Counted from the first letter of the stretch, positions 9,501 through 17,208 are shown. The stretch: DNA of 64,000 nt from Stenotrophomonas maltophilia (GCF_039555535.1 NZ_CP154630.1:3361001-3425000), one strand, 5' to 3'. The notes: generated by a model from the sequence alone, not told the origin. Numbers and translations are program-made.

Positions 9501-10140
9501 CGATCCCTGGCGTGACGATGTACGCGACCTGGTCGGCAACGACCTGGGTTCGGTGGAGAAGATCTGGAGCGCCAACAGTGGTGGTGGCGGAGGCGGCGAA
9601 AAGCGCTGGCGCCCGGAAGTACAAACCGTGCTGGCCGGCCAGGTGGTCGGTGTGCGTCGCAAGGGCGAGAGCCAGATCTTCATCCAGCTGGAAGATGGGC
9701 GCGGGCGCGTCGAGTGCAGCGCGTTCTCCGACACGATGGCCGAGTTCGGCCACCTGATGACCAAGGACCGCATCCTGGTGGTCAAGGGCGGCCTGCGCGA
9801 GGACGAGTTCAACGGCGGCTACGCACTGCGCATCCGCCAGTGCTGGGACTTCGATGAAGTCTGCGCCAACTACGCCACGCGGCTGTCGCTGCGCCTGGAC
9901 CTGCGCCAGCAGCGCCCGGTCTGGGAGCGCGTCAATGCCCTGCTCGACCGCCATCGCCCCGGACGCACCCCCCTGCGCCTGGACCTGCTGCTGAAGGGCC
10001 CGCAGGGCGGCGTGGCCGGCATGCTCGACGTGTCCGGGCAGAGCGCGGTGCGCATCGACTCCAAACTGATGGAGGCGCTGCGCGCCGACCCGGCCGTACG
10101 CACGCTGAAGGTGCGCTACAGCCCACCGTGGGCCAGCTGA
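6550..10140 (+). CDS. dnaE: DNA polymerase III subunit alpha
   Basis: Catalytic subunit of the replicative polymerase. It has 1196 residues, a little longer than E. coli DnaE (1160). Order of domains: PHP (from residue 6, FVHLHVHTEFS), palm, thumb and fingers, helix-hairpin-helix, OB fold (about 1010-1090) and a C-terminal tail. The polymerase aspartates are Asp411 and Asp413 in PDFDIDF and probably Asp579 in VKFDFLGLRTLT. GPGRGSGAGSLV is the conserved nucleotide-binding loop. A short Gly-rich linker (NSGGGGGGE) sits just before the OB fold and probably varies between strains. ATG 6550 begins the family N-terminus directly. Confidence 0.98.
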   Translation: MSNSRFVHLHVHTEFSLADSTIRVPAKPDQADPKKAKQANLLSRSVELGLPALAVTDLNNLFALVKFYKAAEGVGIKPIAGADVLIAEEGQDPWRMTLLCRDREGYLSLSRLLTRAWMEGHRPEGGVAIHPDWLKAGNANLFALAGRQSLAGRLALDGKHELAEQQLADWQRVFGDGLHLELTRTGREGEETFNQFALMAAGQRGLPVVASNDVRFLSPTDFSAHEARVCISTGRVLDDPKRPREYSDQQYLKSAEEMCALFADIPDAIDNTLALAERCNIEMRLGTYFLPNYPVPDDETLDTWIQKMSRDGLEERLEKNPLAPGKTREEYFERLEFELNTIIKMGFPGYFLIVADFIQWGKNQGIPIGPGRGSGAGSLVAWALKITDLDPLPYNLLFERFLNPERVSMPDFDIDFCMDRRDEVIDYVARKYGRERVSQIITYGTMAAKAVVRDSGRVLGFPYGLVDGVSKLIPNILGIHLKDALGKGKEGPSSEMASPELIQRYETEDDVRDLIDLALQLEDLTRNAGKHAGGVVIGPEPLSEFCPLYAEHDENGLGKNPVTQFDKNDVEEVGLVKFDFLGLRTLTIIDWAVKAINKRHERAGIPPVDIAAIPLDDTPTYKDIFANGNTGAVFQFESSGMRRLLKDARPDRFEDLIALVSLYRPGPMDLIPSFNARKHGQEEIIYPDPRTEAILKDTYGIMVYQEQVMQMAQIVGGYSLGGADLLRRAMGKKVPAEMAKHREIFREGAAKDGVDEAKADAIFDLMEKFAGYGFNKSHAAAYALVSYQTAWLKRHYPAEFMAATLSSDLDNTDKVVGFLDEVRNLGLTVLPPKVNQSAFMFEAVTPDTIQYGLGAIKGVGQGACEAVVEERLKGGPFKDLLDFCTRVGSAKLNRRTLEAMINCGALDELGRNRASLMLQLPEVIKATDQMARERASGQNSLFGGPDPSATTIQLDLPEAEEWPLLQRLNGERDTLGFYLSGHPFDPWRDDVRDLVGNDLGSVEKIWSANSGGGGGGEKRWRPEVQTVLAGQVVGVRRKGESQIFIQLEDGRGRVECSAFSDTMAEFGHLMTKDRILVVKGGLREDEFNGGYALRIRQCWDFDEVCANYATRLSLRLDLRQQRPVWERVNALLDRHRPGRTPLRLDLLLKGPQGGVAGMLDVSGQSAVRIDSKLMEALRADPAVRTLKVRYSPPWAS

Positions 10141-10204
10141 AGCTGGCTCCCCGGTTTTCCTGAACCCCCTGTTTCCCCGTTCCAAGTATCAAGGACGATT
10201 GCCG

Positions 10205-11074
10205 ATGAAGACCCTGCTGTTCCCGTTTGCCGCCGCACTGGCCCTGGCCGCCTGCTCGCCGTCGAAGATCGAGTTCCAGATCGACAACCCGACCGACACG
10301 CCGCTGGCGCTGAGCATCGATGGCAAGGACCTGCCGGTGGCCGCACAGGGGTCGCGCCCGATCTCGCTCGCCGTCGGTGAGCACCGCCTGCACACCGACA
10401 AACTGGGCGACGTGCGCTTCATCGTCTACGTCGATGGTCGCGGTGGCCTGATCAACCCGACCCTGAGCGAGTACGTGGTCGCCCGCGAGATCTACGTCAC
10501 CGACGAGAGCAAGCTGAAGAACTTCGGCACCGGCAAGGCCGGCATCGAGCTGGGCGGCGTCGACTTCGAAGGCCCGTTCGAGAAGCACCACGAACTGTTC
10601 ATCGACAAGTCCTGGACCTACGGCGTGCGCGAGCCCTTCCCGAAGGAAAAGGTCGTGGCCCACGTCGACTCCAGCGGCGGCCAGATCGTGGCCAAGGTGT
10701 TCACCGCCCCCGACTTCATCGCCTACGTCGAAGAAGGCATGGGCGAGCCCGGCGCGTTCAAGCGCGAACAACCGGCCGGCTACGTGGCCCCGAGCTACAG
10801 CCTGGAACCGGCCCCGGCCAGCCTGCCGGCGCTGGTGCCGGCCTTCGAAGCCCACGCCGCGCCGCTGCGCGAGGTCTATGCGCGCTGGCTGAAGGCCACC
10901 ACCGCTGATGAACAGAAGGCCCTGCGCAAGCAGGACTTCGCCGCGCAGATGGCCTTCACCTCGGCCACCGCCACCCTCGGCAGCGGGCTGGGCCGGGAGG
11001 CCAACGAGGCCTACAACGACTTCGTCTCCCAGCGCAGCCAGCTGATGGGCCGCAGCGCCCTGGTGGTGCCCTGA
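10205..11074 (+). CDS. Predicted lipoprotein of unknown function
   Basis: I do not recognise the family. The 289-residue product starts with a clear lipoprotein signal: a Lys at position 2, a hydrophobic stretch and the lipobox LAAC with Cys17. The residue after Cys is Ser, which favours outer-membrane sorting. The early part (IEFQIDNPTDTPLALSIDGK) reads like a beta domain, perhaps of Ig type. The C-terminal part is helical and charged. ATG 10205 was preferred over TTG 10199 because AGGA lies about 9 nt upstream. It is inserted between dnaE and accA, which are adjacent in many gammaproteobacteria. Confidence 0.85.
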   Translation: MKTLLFPFAAALALAACSPSKIEFQIDNPTDTPLALSIDGKDLPVAAQGSRPISLAVGEHRLHTDKLGDVRFIVYVDGRGGLINPTLSEYVVAREIYVTDESKLKNFGTGKAGIELGGVDFEGPFEKHHELFIDKSWTYGVREPFPKEKVVAHVDSSGGQIVAKVFTAPDFIAYVEEGMGEPGAFKREQPAGYVAPSYSLEPAPASLPALVPAFEAHAAPLREVYARWLKATTADEQKALRKQDFAAQMAFTSATATLGSGLGREANEAYNDFVSQRSQLMGRSALVVP

Positions 11075-11187
11075 GCTGACTGGCGCCCCCTGCCCGGCTG
11101 CGCTACCGTCGCCTTCCAGACGAGGGCGTACGGGTGGTTTGCACGCATTCGGCTAGAATTCCCCTCTTCTTTACACGACGGCTTCCG

Positions 11188-12147
11188 ATGAATCCGAACT
11201 ACCTCGACTTCGAGCAACCCATCGCCGACCTGGAAGCCAAGATCCAGGAGCTGCGCAACGCCAGTGCCGGGCCTGCGGTCAATGTCGAGGCGGAAGTGCA
11301 TGCGCTGCAGGACAAGCTGCGCATGCGCACCGCGCAGATCTTCCGCAACCTGACCTCGTGGCAGGTGCTGCAGCTGGCCCGCCACCCGTCGCGTCCGTAC
11401 ACCGCCGACTACATCCGCGTCATGTTCGATGAGTTCCAGGAGCTGGCCGGTGATCGCGCCTTTGCCGACGACAAGGCCATCATGGGCGGCCTGGCCCGTA
11501 TCAATGGCCGTTCCGTGATGGTGATCGGCCACCAGAAGGGCCGCGACACCAAGGAAAAGATCAAGCGCAACTTCGGCATGCCCAAGCCGGAGGGCTATCG
11601 CAAGGCCCTGCGCCTGATGAAGATGGCCGAGCGTTTCGGCCTGCCGGTGCTGACCCTGATCGACACCGCCGGCGCCTGGCCGGGTATCGACGCCGAATCG
11701 CGCGGCCAGTCCGAGGCGATCGCACGCAACCTGATCGAGATGGCCGAACTGAAGGTGCCGATCATCTGCACCGTGATCGGTGAAGGCGGCTCCGGCGGCG
11801 CGCTGGCGCTGGGCGTGGGCGACCGTACCGTGATGCTGGAGTACGCGGTGTACTCGACCATCACCCCGGAAGGCTGCGCCTCGATCCTGTGGAAGGACGC
11901 GGGCAAGGCCAAGGACGCTGCCGAGCAGCTGGGCCTGACCGCCCCGCGCCTGAAGAGCCTGGGCCTGGTGGACAAGGTCGTGCGCGAGCCGACCGGTGGC
12001 GCTCACCGCAACCCGACGCAGATGGCCAAGCGCCTGAAGGCCGTACTGCTGAACGAACTGGATGCGCTGGAAAAGCTGACCACCGAGCAGCTGCTGGAGC
12101 AGCGCTACGCGCGCCTGCGCAGCTACGGCACGTACGAAGCCGCCTGA
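11188..12147 (+). CDS. accA: Acetyl-CoA carboxylase carboxyltransferase subunit alpha
   Basis: Alpha subunit of the carboxyltransferase that makes malonyl-CoA, the first committed step of fatty acid synthesis; it works as an alpha2beta2 complex with AccD. The 319 residues equal the E. coli length. The N-terminus [16 protein letters not shown] is typical, and the crotonase-like core has [18 protein letters not shown] and [15 protein letters not shown]. An in-frame GTG at 11134 would add 18 residues with no counterpart and lies in the promoter region. A TAGAAT -10-like hexamer is at 11154. The next 300 bp hold repeats. Confidence 0.97.
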   Translation: MNPNYLDFEQPIADLEAKIQELRNASAGPAVNVEAEVHALQDKLRMRTAQIFRNLTSWQVLQLARHPSRPYTADYIRVMFDEFQELAGDRAFADDKAIMGGLARINGRSVMVIGHQKGRDTKEKIKRNFGMPKPEGYRKALRLMKMAERFGLPVLTLIDTAGAWPGIDAESRGQSEAIARNLIEMAELKVPIICTVIGEGGSGGALALGVGDRTVMLEYAVYSTITPEGCASILWKDAGKAKDAAEQLGLTAPRLKSLGLVDKVVREPTGGAHRNPTQMAKRLKAVLLNELDALEKLTTEQLLEQRYARLRSYGTYEAA

Positions 12148-12157
12148 TTCATCGGCG

Positions 12158-12400
12158 TGTTACTTTCTTGCTCGTGCAAGAAAGTAACCAAAGAACACGC
12201 CGCCGAACGCGAGCCGGTGCCACGCACCGGTTCCCTGCGCTTCTCGGTGAATCAGGGGACGGCGCCGAACTCGCTGCGCTCAGACATCGGCGCCTCTTCG
12301 CCCCTGTTTCACCTGCGATGCTCGGCTCGCTCATGGCGGACCTGAACATCAAAAGCCACAGCTGCACCCAGTAGATCCACGCCATGCGTGGATGCTTCTG
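12158..12400 (+). repeat. 250-nt intergenic module, copy 1 of 3
   Basis: Begins with a perfect 13-bp hairpin (GTTACTTTCTTGC, loop TCGT, GCAAGAAAGTAAC; 12159-12188) and CCAAAGAA. It continues with blocks such as CCCTGCGCTTCTCGG, GGGGACGG, CCTCTTCGCCC and GCTCGGCTCGCTCA, and ends at the SMAG palindrome 12371-12394. The same order of blocks is found at 18282-18544 (plus) and 18521-18795 (minus). It has no T-tract after the hairpin, so this is not a classical terminator, although it lies downstream of accA. Confidence 0.75.
12371..12394 (+). repeat. SMAG palindrome (ATCCACGC type)
   Basis: GTAG is followed by the hairpin ATCCACGC-CAT-GCGTGGAT. It closes the 250-nt module. Confidence 0.75.
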
Positions 12401-12425
12401 CTTTGGCGAAGAATCAAGCGAACCC

Positions 12426-12447
12426 GTAGAGCCAAGCATGGCTCTAC
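12426..12447 (+). repeat. SMAG palindrome (GTAGAGCC type)
   Basis: GTAGAGCC-AAGCAT-GGCTCTAC, a perfect 8-bp stem, 13 bp beyond the hemJ stop. Confidence 0.75.
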
Positions 12448-12460
12448 GGATAATGGACTG

Positions 12461-12916
12461 TCAGAACGGCTTGGCCAGCACCAGCCACACGATCGGAATG
12501 AACGCCAGCAACGGGATCTCGTTGATCCAGCGCAGCGCGCGCGAAGACGGCAGCGCGCGGCCCTTGGCCACGCCCTTCAGCAGGCGACCGATCCAGATGA
12601 AGTACGCCAGCAGCACCACCACCAGCCCCAGTTTGGCATGCAGCCAACCGGCGCCGCCCGGCGCGACCATGGTCGGGAAATCCGGAATGACCCTGTAGCC
12701 CAGCCACAGCACCAGGCCCAGCAGGAAGGCCAGGCCGAACATCGAGTGACCGAAGCGGTACAGGCGCAGCCCCATCAGTTGCAGGCGCTCGGTCACGGCC
12801 GGCTGGCCTGCGGTCTCGGCCAGGTTCACCAGGATGCGCGGCAGGTAGAACACCGTCGCCATCCAGGCCACCACGAACACGATGTGGAAGGTCTTGACCC
12901 AGTAGTAGCTCTGCAT
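12461..12916 (-). CDS. hemJ: HemJ-type protoporphyrinogen oxidase / CopD-like membrane protein
   Basis: HemJ-family membrane protein (UPF0093), the oxygen-dependent replacement for HemG or HemY that oxidises protoporphyrinogen IX. The 151-residue protein has four or five membrane helices. The conserved N-terminus YYWVKTFHIVFVVAWMATVF has His11, the expected haem ligand, and a second conserved region is GWLHAKLGLVVVLLAYF. The frame is open far upstream, but the family begins at MQSYYW, so ATG 12916 is used. Without a haem-gene neighbour the assignment rests on sequence alone. Confidence 0.85.
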   Translation of the reverse strand: MQSYYWVKTFHIVFVVAWMATVFYLPRILVNLAETAGQPAVTERLQLMGLRLYRFGHSMFGLAFLLGLVLWLGYRVIPDFPTMVAPGGAGWLHAKLGLVVVLLAYFIWIGRLLKGVAKGRALPSSRALRWINEIPLLAFIPIVWLVLAKPF

Positions 12917-13065
12917 GCGCTCGCTCCGGCGGCTGGCGTAGGTTGGCAGCCATTCTCGCATGCCGTGGCCGGCCCTCTCCGCGTGCCGCCGCCGCGACGG
13001 ATCGACGCATGGCGCGCCGCAACGCCGTACGATAGGCGCCGTTTTCCCGACCGCACGACGCCTGC

Positions 13066-13656
13066 ATGGACAAGACCTACGACGCCGCCTACTTCCAGCG
13101 CTGGTACCGCCGCGCCGATATCGGCGGCAGCGCCCGCCTGGCGCGCAAGGTGGCCCTGGCCGTGGCCAGCGCCGAGTACTATCTGGAGCGACCGATCCGC
13201 AGCGTGCTGGACATCGGCTGCGGCGAAGGTGCCTGGCGCGCACCGCTGCTGAAGCTGCGTCCGAAGGTCGAATACCTCGGCTTCGACAGCAGCGAGTACG
13301 CTGTGCGCCGCTACGGCCGCACCCGCAACCTGCACCTGGCCGGCTTCGGCGACTTCGCCTGGCTGCGGCCCTGCGCCCCGGTCGACCTGCTGGTGTGCTC
13401 GGACGTGATGCACTACGTGCCCGACCGCGAGCTGCGCGCCGGACTGGCCGGCGTGGCCGAGCTGGCCGGCGGTGTGGCCTTCCTGGAGACCTTTGCCGCC
13501 GAGGACGAGTTCGACGGCGACCACGAGGGCTTCCAGGCCCGCCCGGCGCGCTGGTACCGCCGGACGCTGGGGCGGCACGGCCTGCAGCCGGTGGGGTCGC
13601 ACTGCTGGCTGGGCCCCGCCCTGGCAGGCGATGCGGCGGCGCTGGAACGGATGTGA
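13066..13656 (+). CDS. Class I SAM-dependent methyltransferase, substrate unknown
   Basis: A 196-residue Rossmann-fold methyltransferase. Motif I is VLDIGCGEGAWRAPLL (about residues 47-62), motif II is the acidic end of a strand in YLGFDSSEYAV, and DLLVCSDVMHYVPD resembles motif IV. The C-terminal ARWYRRTLGRHGLQPVG fits type 11/12 methyltransferases. There is no neighbouring pathway, so no substrate can be proposed. The start ATG begins the family-like N-terminus and is 149 bp from the divergent hemJ. Confidence 0.85.
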   Translation: MDKTYDAAYFQRWYRRADIGGSARLARKVALAVASAEYYLERPIRSVLDIGCGEGAWRAPLLKLRPKVEYLGFDSSEYAVRRYGRTRNLHLAGFGDFAWLRPCAPVDLLVCSDVMHYVPDRELRAGLAGVAELAGGVAFLETFAAEDEFDGDHEGFQARPARWYRRTLGRHGLQPVGSHCWLGPALAGDAAALERM

Positions 13657-13749
13657 ATCCGGATTCATTATTTTCAGCCAACTTAACCTGCGGGACACCC
13701 GGATGGGATATGCTGCGCGGCAACATATGACCATACATATTCGGTCGTC

Positions 13750-15057
13750 ATGCTCTATCAACTGCACGAACTGACCCGCAACCTGCTCGCCCCCTGGGTG
13801 CACCAGGCCCAGGCCAACGCCAGGTTCTTCGCCAACCCGGGCCACTGGTGGTCGCAGATGCCGGGTGCCGATCGCCTGGCTGCGGTCAACGAGTTGTTCC
13901 ATCGCATCGGCAAGGATTACGAGAAGCCCGAATGGGGCATCAACGAAATCGATGTCGATGGCGAACGCGTGCCGATCGTCGTGCACGAAGAAGTGAGCAA
14001 GCCGTTCTGCAAGCTGCTGCGCTTCAAGCGCCACAGCAATGAAGCCGACCAGCTGCACACCATGCTCAACCAGCCGTTCGTGCTGGTGGTGGCGCCGCTG
14101 TCCGGCCACCACGCCACCCTGCTGCGCGATACCGTGCGCACGCTGCTGCGCGACCACCGCGTGTACGTCACCGACTGGGTGGATGCGCGCATGGTGCCGG
14201 CCAGCGAAGGCGAATTCGGCCTGGACGATTACATAGCCTACATCCAGGAATTCATCCGCCACCTCGGCGTGGAGCGCCTGCACGTGGTGAGCGTGTGCCA
14301 GCCGACCGTACCGGTGCTGGCCGCGGTTTCGCTGATGGCCAGCCGTGGCGAAGCGACGCCGCGCACGCTGGTGATGATGGGTGGCCCGATCGATGCGCGC
14401 TGCAGCCCGACCGCAGTGAACAACCTGGCCACGCAGAACCCGCTGTCGTGGTTCGAGAACAACGTCATCCACACCGTGCCGGCCAGCTATCCCGGCGCCG
14501 GCCGTCGCGTGTATCCAGGCTTCCTGCAGCATGCCGGCTTTCTGTCGATGAACCCGAGCCGCCACTTCAGTTCGCACTGGGATTTCTACACCGACCTGGT
14601 CAAGGGCGACCTGGAAGACGCCGACGCGCACCGTCGTTTCTACGACGAGTACAACGCGGTGCTGGACATGCCCGCCAAGTACTACCTCGATACCATCCGC
14701 GTGGTGTTCCAGGACTTCCTGCTGCCGCGTGGCGAGTGGGTGGTCAACGGCGAGAAGGTCGATCCGTCGGCGATCCGCGATACCGCGCTGCTGAGCATCG
14801 AAGGCGAGCTGGACGACATCGCCGGCCTCGGCCAGACCGAAGCCGCGCAGGCGCTGTGCACCGGCATCACTGCGGACCGCCGTGAGCATTTCATCGTCGA
14901 AGGTGCCGGCCACTACGGCATCTTCAGCGGCCGTCGCTGGCGCGAGGTGGTGTACCCGAAGGTGCGCGACTTCTTCGCCGCGCATGCCGAAGCACCGGCG
15001 GCGAAGGCGACGAAGAAGAAGAGCAACGTCACCCCGCTGCGTCGAAAGGCGGGGTAA
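13750..15057 (+). CDS. phaZ: Intracellular poly(3-hydroxybutyrate) depolymerase
   Basis: Alpha/beta hydrolase of the intracellular PHB depolymerase family, which cleaves amorphous PHB granules. It has 435 residues. The nucleophile is cysteine, not serine: Cys183 in VSVCQPT. Asp355 (ELDDIAG) and His388 (GAGHYG) complete the triad. All three positions coincide with the numbering I recall for Cupriavidus necator PhaZ1. The lysine-rich C-terminal tail (AKATKKKSNVTPLRRKAG) could bind phosphate or the granule surface. No phaC, phaB or phasin gene is in the window. Confidence 0.93.
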   Translation: MLYQLHELTRNLLAPWVHQAQANARFFANPGHWWSQMPGADRLAAVNELFHRIGKDYEKPEWGINEIDVDGERVPIVVHEEVSKPFCKLLRFKRHSNEADQLHTMLNQPFVLVVAPLSGHHATLLRDTVRTLLRDHRVYVTDWVDARMVPASEGEFGLDDYIAYIQEFIRHLGVERLHVVSVCQPTVPVLAAVSLMASRGEATPRTLVMMGGPIDARCSPTAVNNLATQNPLSWFENNVIHTVPASYPGAGRRVYPGFLQHAGFLSMNPSRHFSSHWDFYTDLVKGDLEDADAHRRFYDEYNAVLDMPAKYYLDTIRVVFQDFLLPRGEWVVNGEKVDPSAIRDTALLSIEGELDDIAGLGQTEAAQALCTGITADRREHFIVEGAGHYGIFSGRRWREVVYPKVRDFFAAHAEAPAAKATKKKSNVTPLRRKAG

Positions 15058-15066
15058 CTCGCCCTG

Positions 15067-15095
15067 GTAGATGCCAACCTTGGTTGGCGCTCTAC
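15067..15095 (+). repeat. SMAG palindrome (GCCAACC type)
   Basis: GTAGATGCCAACC...GGTTGGCGCTCTAC, 10 bp after the phaZ stop. It forms a pair with the related palindrome at 15121-15144. Confidence 0.7.
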
Positions 15096-15120
15096 CATGA
15101 ATCCCGGTGTCTGATGGATC

Positions 15121-15144
15121 GTGCCAACCAAGGTTGGCACCTAC
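15121..15144 (-). repeat. SMAG palindrome (GTGCCAACC type)
   Basis: GTGCCAACC-AA-GGTTGGCAC followed by CTAC, so GTAG is read on the minus strand. It lies between the convergent phaZ and the sensor gene, opposite in orientation to 15067-15095. Confidence 0.7.
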
Positions 15145-15162
15145 CAAGGCACCGACTCCTGC

Positions 15163-16152
15163 TTACAACCGCACCAGCAGGTTCTTGGCGATCAGCCCGT
15201 GCAGCTTGCCGATGCCGCGTGCCAGGTGCATCGTCAGCAGCAGCAGCAGCGCGCCCGCCGCAGCAACCGCGATCGCCACCAGCGGCGAGGCCGCCATCGG
15301 CAGCACGTTCACGTCGTTGATGTACACGCCGGGGATGTCACCACTGAAGATCGCTGCAACCGGCGCCCAGATCAGGCTCAGCGACAGCGACAGCAGCGTC
15401 ACAGCAATGGTGAAGTAGATGACGCCCAGCGGCAGCATCAGCACGAAGTACAGCAGCGTCAGCCAGGTGCGGCCATCGGTGAACATGTCGCCGATGCGCT
15501 GCAGCCAGCTGCGGCTGCGGTCGGTGTAACGCGGACGGCGCGGCATGCGCTCGCCCAGCAGCGCTTCCACCAGCCGCCCTTCCAGCAGCGCCAGCCCGCG
15601 CACCGAGCCGAAGAACAGCACGGTCAGCGGAATGCCCACGATCAGGATCAGCAGGCCCAGCGACAGCGACAGGCCGGTCACCACCCAGGTGAAGAAGAAG
15701 ATGCCGGTGGCCAGCGACAGCAGCATGTAGAACAGCGCACCGTAGGTATGCGGATCGGCCACCACGCCAAAGAAGCGCGCCAGCAGCGAGCGTTGCACCG
15801 GCGCCGGCGGCGGTGCGGCCGGCTCGACGCCACTGGCTTCGGCCGCCGCACGCAGTACCGGCGCGGTATCCGCACGCGGCGTACGCAGCGCGCGGTTCAC
15901 CGTCACTTCGGTCTCGCGGTAGATCTCGGCCACTTCGTCCGGCGCGCCGTAGCTTCCGGCCACGTCGGCGATCACCTCGGCCTCGCTGCGACCGGGCTGC
16001 GCGGCCAGCTCCGAGCGCAGGTACTCCTCGGCGTCGTACAGCGCGTCCTGCACCATCGCCGGGTCGGCGTCTTCCAGCGCCGCGCGCAGCTGCGCCAGGT
16101 ACTGCGGGATGGTGGTCGGCAGGGCGCGGCCTGCCAGGTTCGGGTCGTTCAT
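15163..16152 (-). CDS. HAAS-domain membrane sensor-like protein (PadR partner)
   Basis: A 329-residue integral membrane protein. Residues 10-80 form a HAAS-like helical signalling domain (YLAQLRAALEDADPAMVQDALYDAEEYLRSEL is the typical pattern, shown here only in part by YDAEEYLRSEL). After a Pro/Ala linker come paired hydrophobic segments around 135-200 and 230-270 (TGIFFFTWVVTG, LLYFVLMLPLGVIYFTIAVT) and a final one near 300, as in the 'Sensor' family. It overlaps the stop of padR by 4 nt, so the two are co-translated. HAAS proteins normally act with PadR regulators in envelope or antibiotic responses. The ligand is unknown. Confidence 0.8.
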   Translation of the reverse strand: MNDPNLAGRALPTTIPQYLAQLRAALEDADPAMVQDALYDAEEYLRSELAAQPGRSEAEVIADVAGSYGAPDEVAEIYRETEVTVNRALRTPRADTAPVLRAAAEASGVEPAAPPPAPVQRSLLARFFGVVADPHTYGALFYMLLSLATGIFFFTWVVTGLSLSLGLLILIVGIPLTVLFFGSVRGLALLEGRLVEALLGERMPRRPRYTDRSRSWLQRIGDMFTDGRTWLTLLYFVLMLPLGVIYFTIAVTLLSLSLSLIWAPVAAIFSGDIPGVYINDVNVLPMAASPLVAIAVAAAGALLLLLTMHLARGIGKLHGLIAKNLLVRL

Positions 16153-16514
16153 TGCGGTACCCCCTCCAACACGGAATCGACGGAATCGCGGGTGGCCTGC
16201 CAGGCCTGGCGCCACTGCGCCAGCACGTCACGGCCACGTTCATTGATGCGGTAGTAGCGTCGCGGCGGCCCGCTGCTGGACGGCTCCACATGGCTTTCCA
16301 GCAGGCCGGCGCCTTCCAGGTTGCGCAGCACCGGGTACAGCGCGCTCTGCTTGCCGCTCAGCACACCCTCGCCCACGCGCTCCAGTTCCTTGGCGATCAG
16401 GTAGCCATACAGCGGCTCGCCGGCCCGGGCCAGCACCGCCAGCAGGGCCAGCGACACCGTTCCGGCGCTCAGCTCCTTCTGGAACTTCTTCAGGTGGACA
16501 TCGTCCTCGGACAT
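16149..16514 (-). CDS. PadR-family transcriptional regulator
   Basis: A 121-residue winged-helix regulator. The N-terminal part LKKFQKELSAGTVSLALLAVL and LYGYLIAKELE are the PadR wing-helix signature, and the C-terminal part (PPRRYYRINERGRDVLAQW) closes the short PadR form. It is first in an operon with the HAAS membrane protein (ATGA overlap). A dyad CACTAC-N13-GTAGTG lies 12 bp upstream of the start and is a likely autoregulatory operator. Confidence 0.92.
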   Translation of the reverse strand: MSEDDVHLKKFQKELSAGTVSLALLAVLARAGEPLYGYLIAKELERVGEGVLSGKQSALYPVLRNLEGAGLLESHVEPSSSGPPRRYYRINERGRDVLAQWRQAWQATRDSVDSVLEGVPQ

Positions 16515-16525
16515 GGCCGGCCCTC

Positions 16526-16550
16526 CACTACGTTGAAGTCCACAGTAGTG
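16526..16550. promoter_or_regulatory. Candidate PadR operator
   Basis: A perfect inverted repeat CACTAC-N13-GTAGTG in the short gap before padR. Its position fits repression of the padR-sensor operon. This is inferred from the dyad and the location only. Confidence 0.45.
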
Positions 16551-16734
16551 CGAAGTTCGGTATAGCGAATGTGTCGTTAGTCACTCTGCCGGTTGGCGAG
16601 GGCCGGATGACCACCTGGCCGGCAGGCCCATTGGCTTGCTTGCCCCTCTGCGAACCGCGGCATACCGTCACCTTCCAACAGCGCAGCGGCTGATCCAGCT
16701 CCTGCGAGCACGACGGTCCCGGGAGTATCCACTT

Positions 16735-17208
16735 ATGACTGAGTTTTATTATTGCGACTTCTGGTTTGGCGCAAAGAAGTCCGCCCGAAACATAATCAGT
16801 GAATCCGAAGCCCAATCGAGACATGAGAGCCAGGCTCGCTATACGGTTCTCGTTGGCTCCCCCACCACGCCATCGGCGATTGTCGATGTGCTGTTGGACA
16901 AAGACATGATTGGCGTCGACTTTCTGGATGAACATCTAAGGGAGCGCCTGACGTATCAGTTCCAGCAGGTAGCACCGGGAAATCTGTTCCTGAGCATGGC
17001 GGTACATAGAACGTTCGATGAGAAGAGTGACAGCATTGCCGAAGGGACCAGCTACCTCTTCAATGAAGATGGTCGGCTTACGATAACCAGGGAGAATTTC
17101 TCGCCTCATCATCTGGAAGAGTCTTCAACTACGCACGATCCGACAGGCAACTATGAACCTGTTCCTGTCTTCGGCCATTACTCCGGTCTAATTGCAGAAG
17201 AACGATAG
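16735..17208 (+). CDS. Orphan hypothetical protein, lower G+C than neighbours
   Basis: I do not recognise this 157-residue protein. It is soluble, acidic and aromatic-rich at the N-terminus (MTEFYYCDFWFGAKK), with no signal peptide, membrane helix or known catalytic motif. Codon choice is unlike the surroundings: many A- or T-ending codons (TTT, TAT, ATA, AAA) where neighbours use G or C. ATG 16735 was chosen because CGGGAGT lies about 9 nt upstream. The frame also opens earlier at 16636, but that part is G+C-rich and looks non-coding. Recent transfer is likely. An immunity or accessory role is possible but not shown. Confidence 0.7.
   Translation: MTEFYYCDFWFGAKKSARNIISESEAQSRHESQARYTVLVGSPTTPSAIVDVLLDKDMIGVDFLDEHLRERLTYQFQQVAPGNLFLSMAVHRTFDEKSDSIAEGTSYLFNEDGRLTITRENFSPHHLEESSTTHDPTGNYEPVPVFGHYSGLIAEER

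Larger units (their letters stand above)
12148..12460. other. accA-hemJ intergenic region, convergent, 313 bp of repeats
   Basis: No gene is seen. The region is filled by one copy of the 250-nt hairpin-to-SMAG module (12158-12400) and a second SMAG palindrome (12426-12447). The genes on both sides converge on it. Confidence 0.8.

Noticed and set aside
6460..10185. A 1241-codon open frame antisense to dnaE
   Set aside because: Shadow of high-G+C coding; the translation is His/Val/Arg-rich without domains, and dnaE on the other strand is certain.
11134..11187. GTG start giving AccA an 18-residue extension
   Set aside because: Bases contain a TAGAAT -10-like element, and AccA homologues begin at MNPNYLDF.
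12159..12188. Perfect 13-bp hairpin after accA as an intrinsic terminator
   Set aside because: No T-tract on either strand, and the hairpin is the fixed head of a 250-nt repeated module.
13680..13749. Palindrome-like CATATGACCATACATATTCGG before phaZ as an operator
   Set aside because: Pairing is only partial and no regulator is nearby; not enough for a call.
12826..15147. A 773-codon minus-strand frame across the methyltransferase and phaZ
   Set aside because: No domain content; it is antisense to two well-supported genes.
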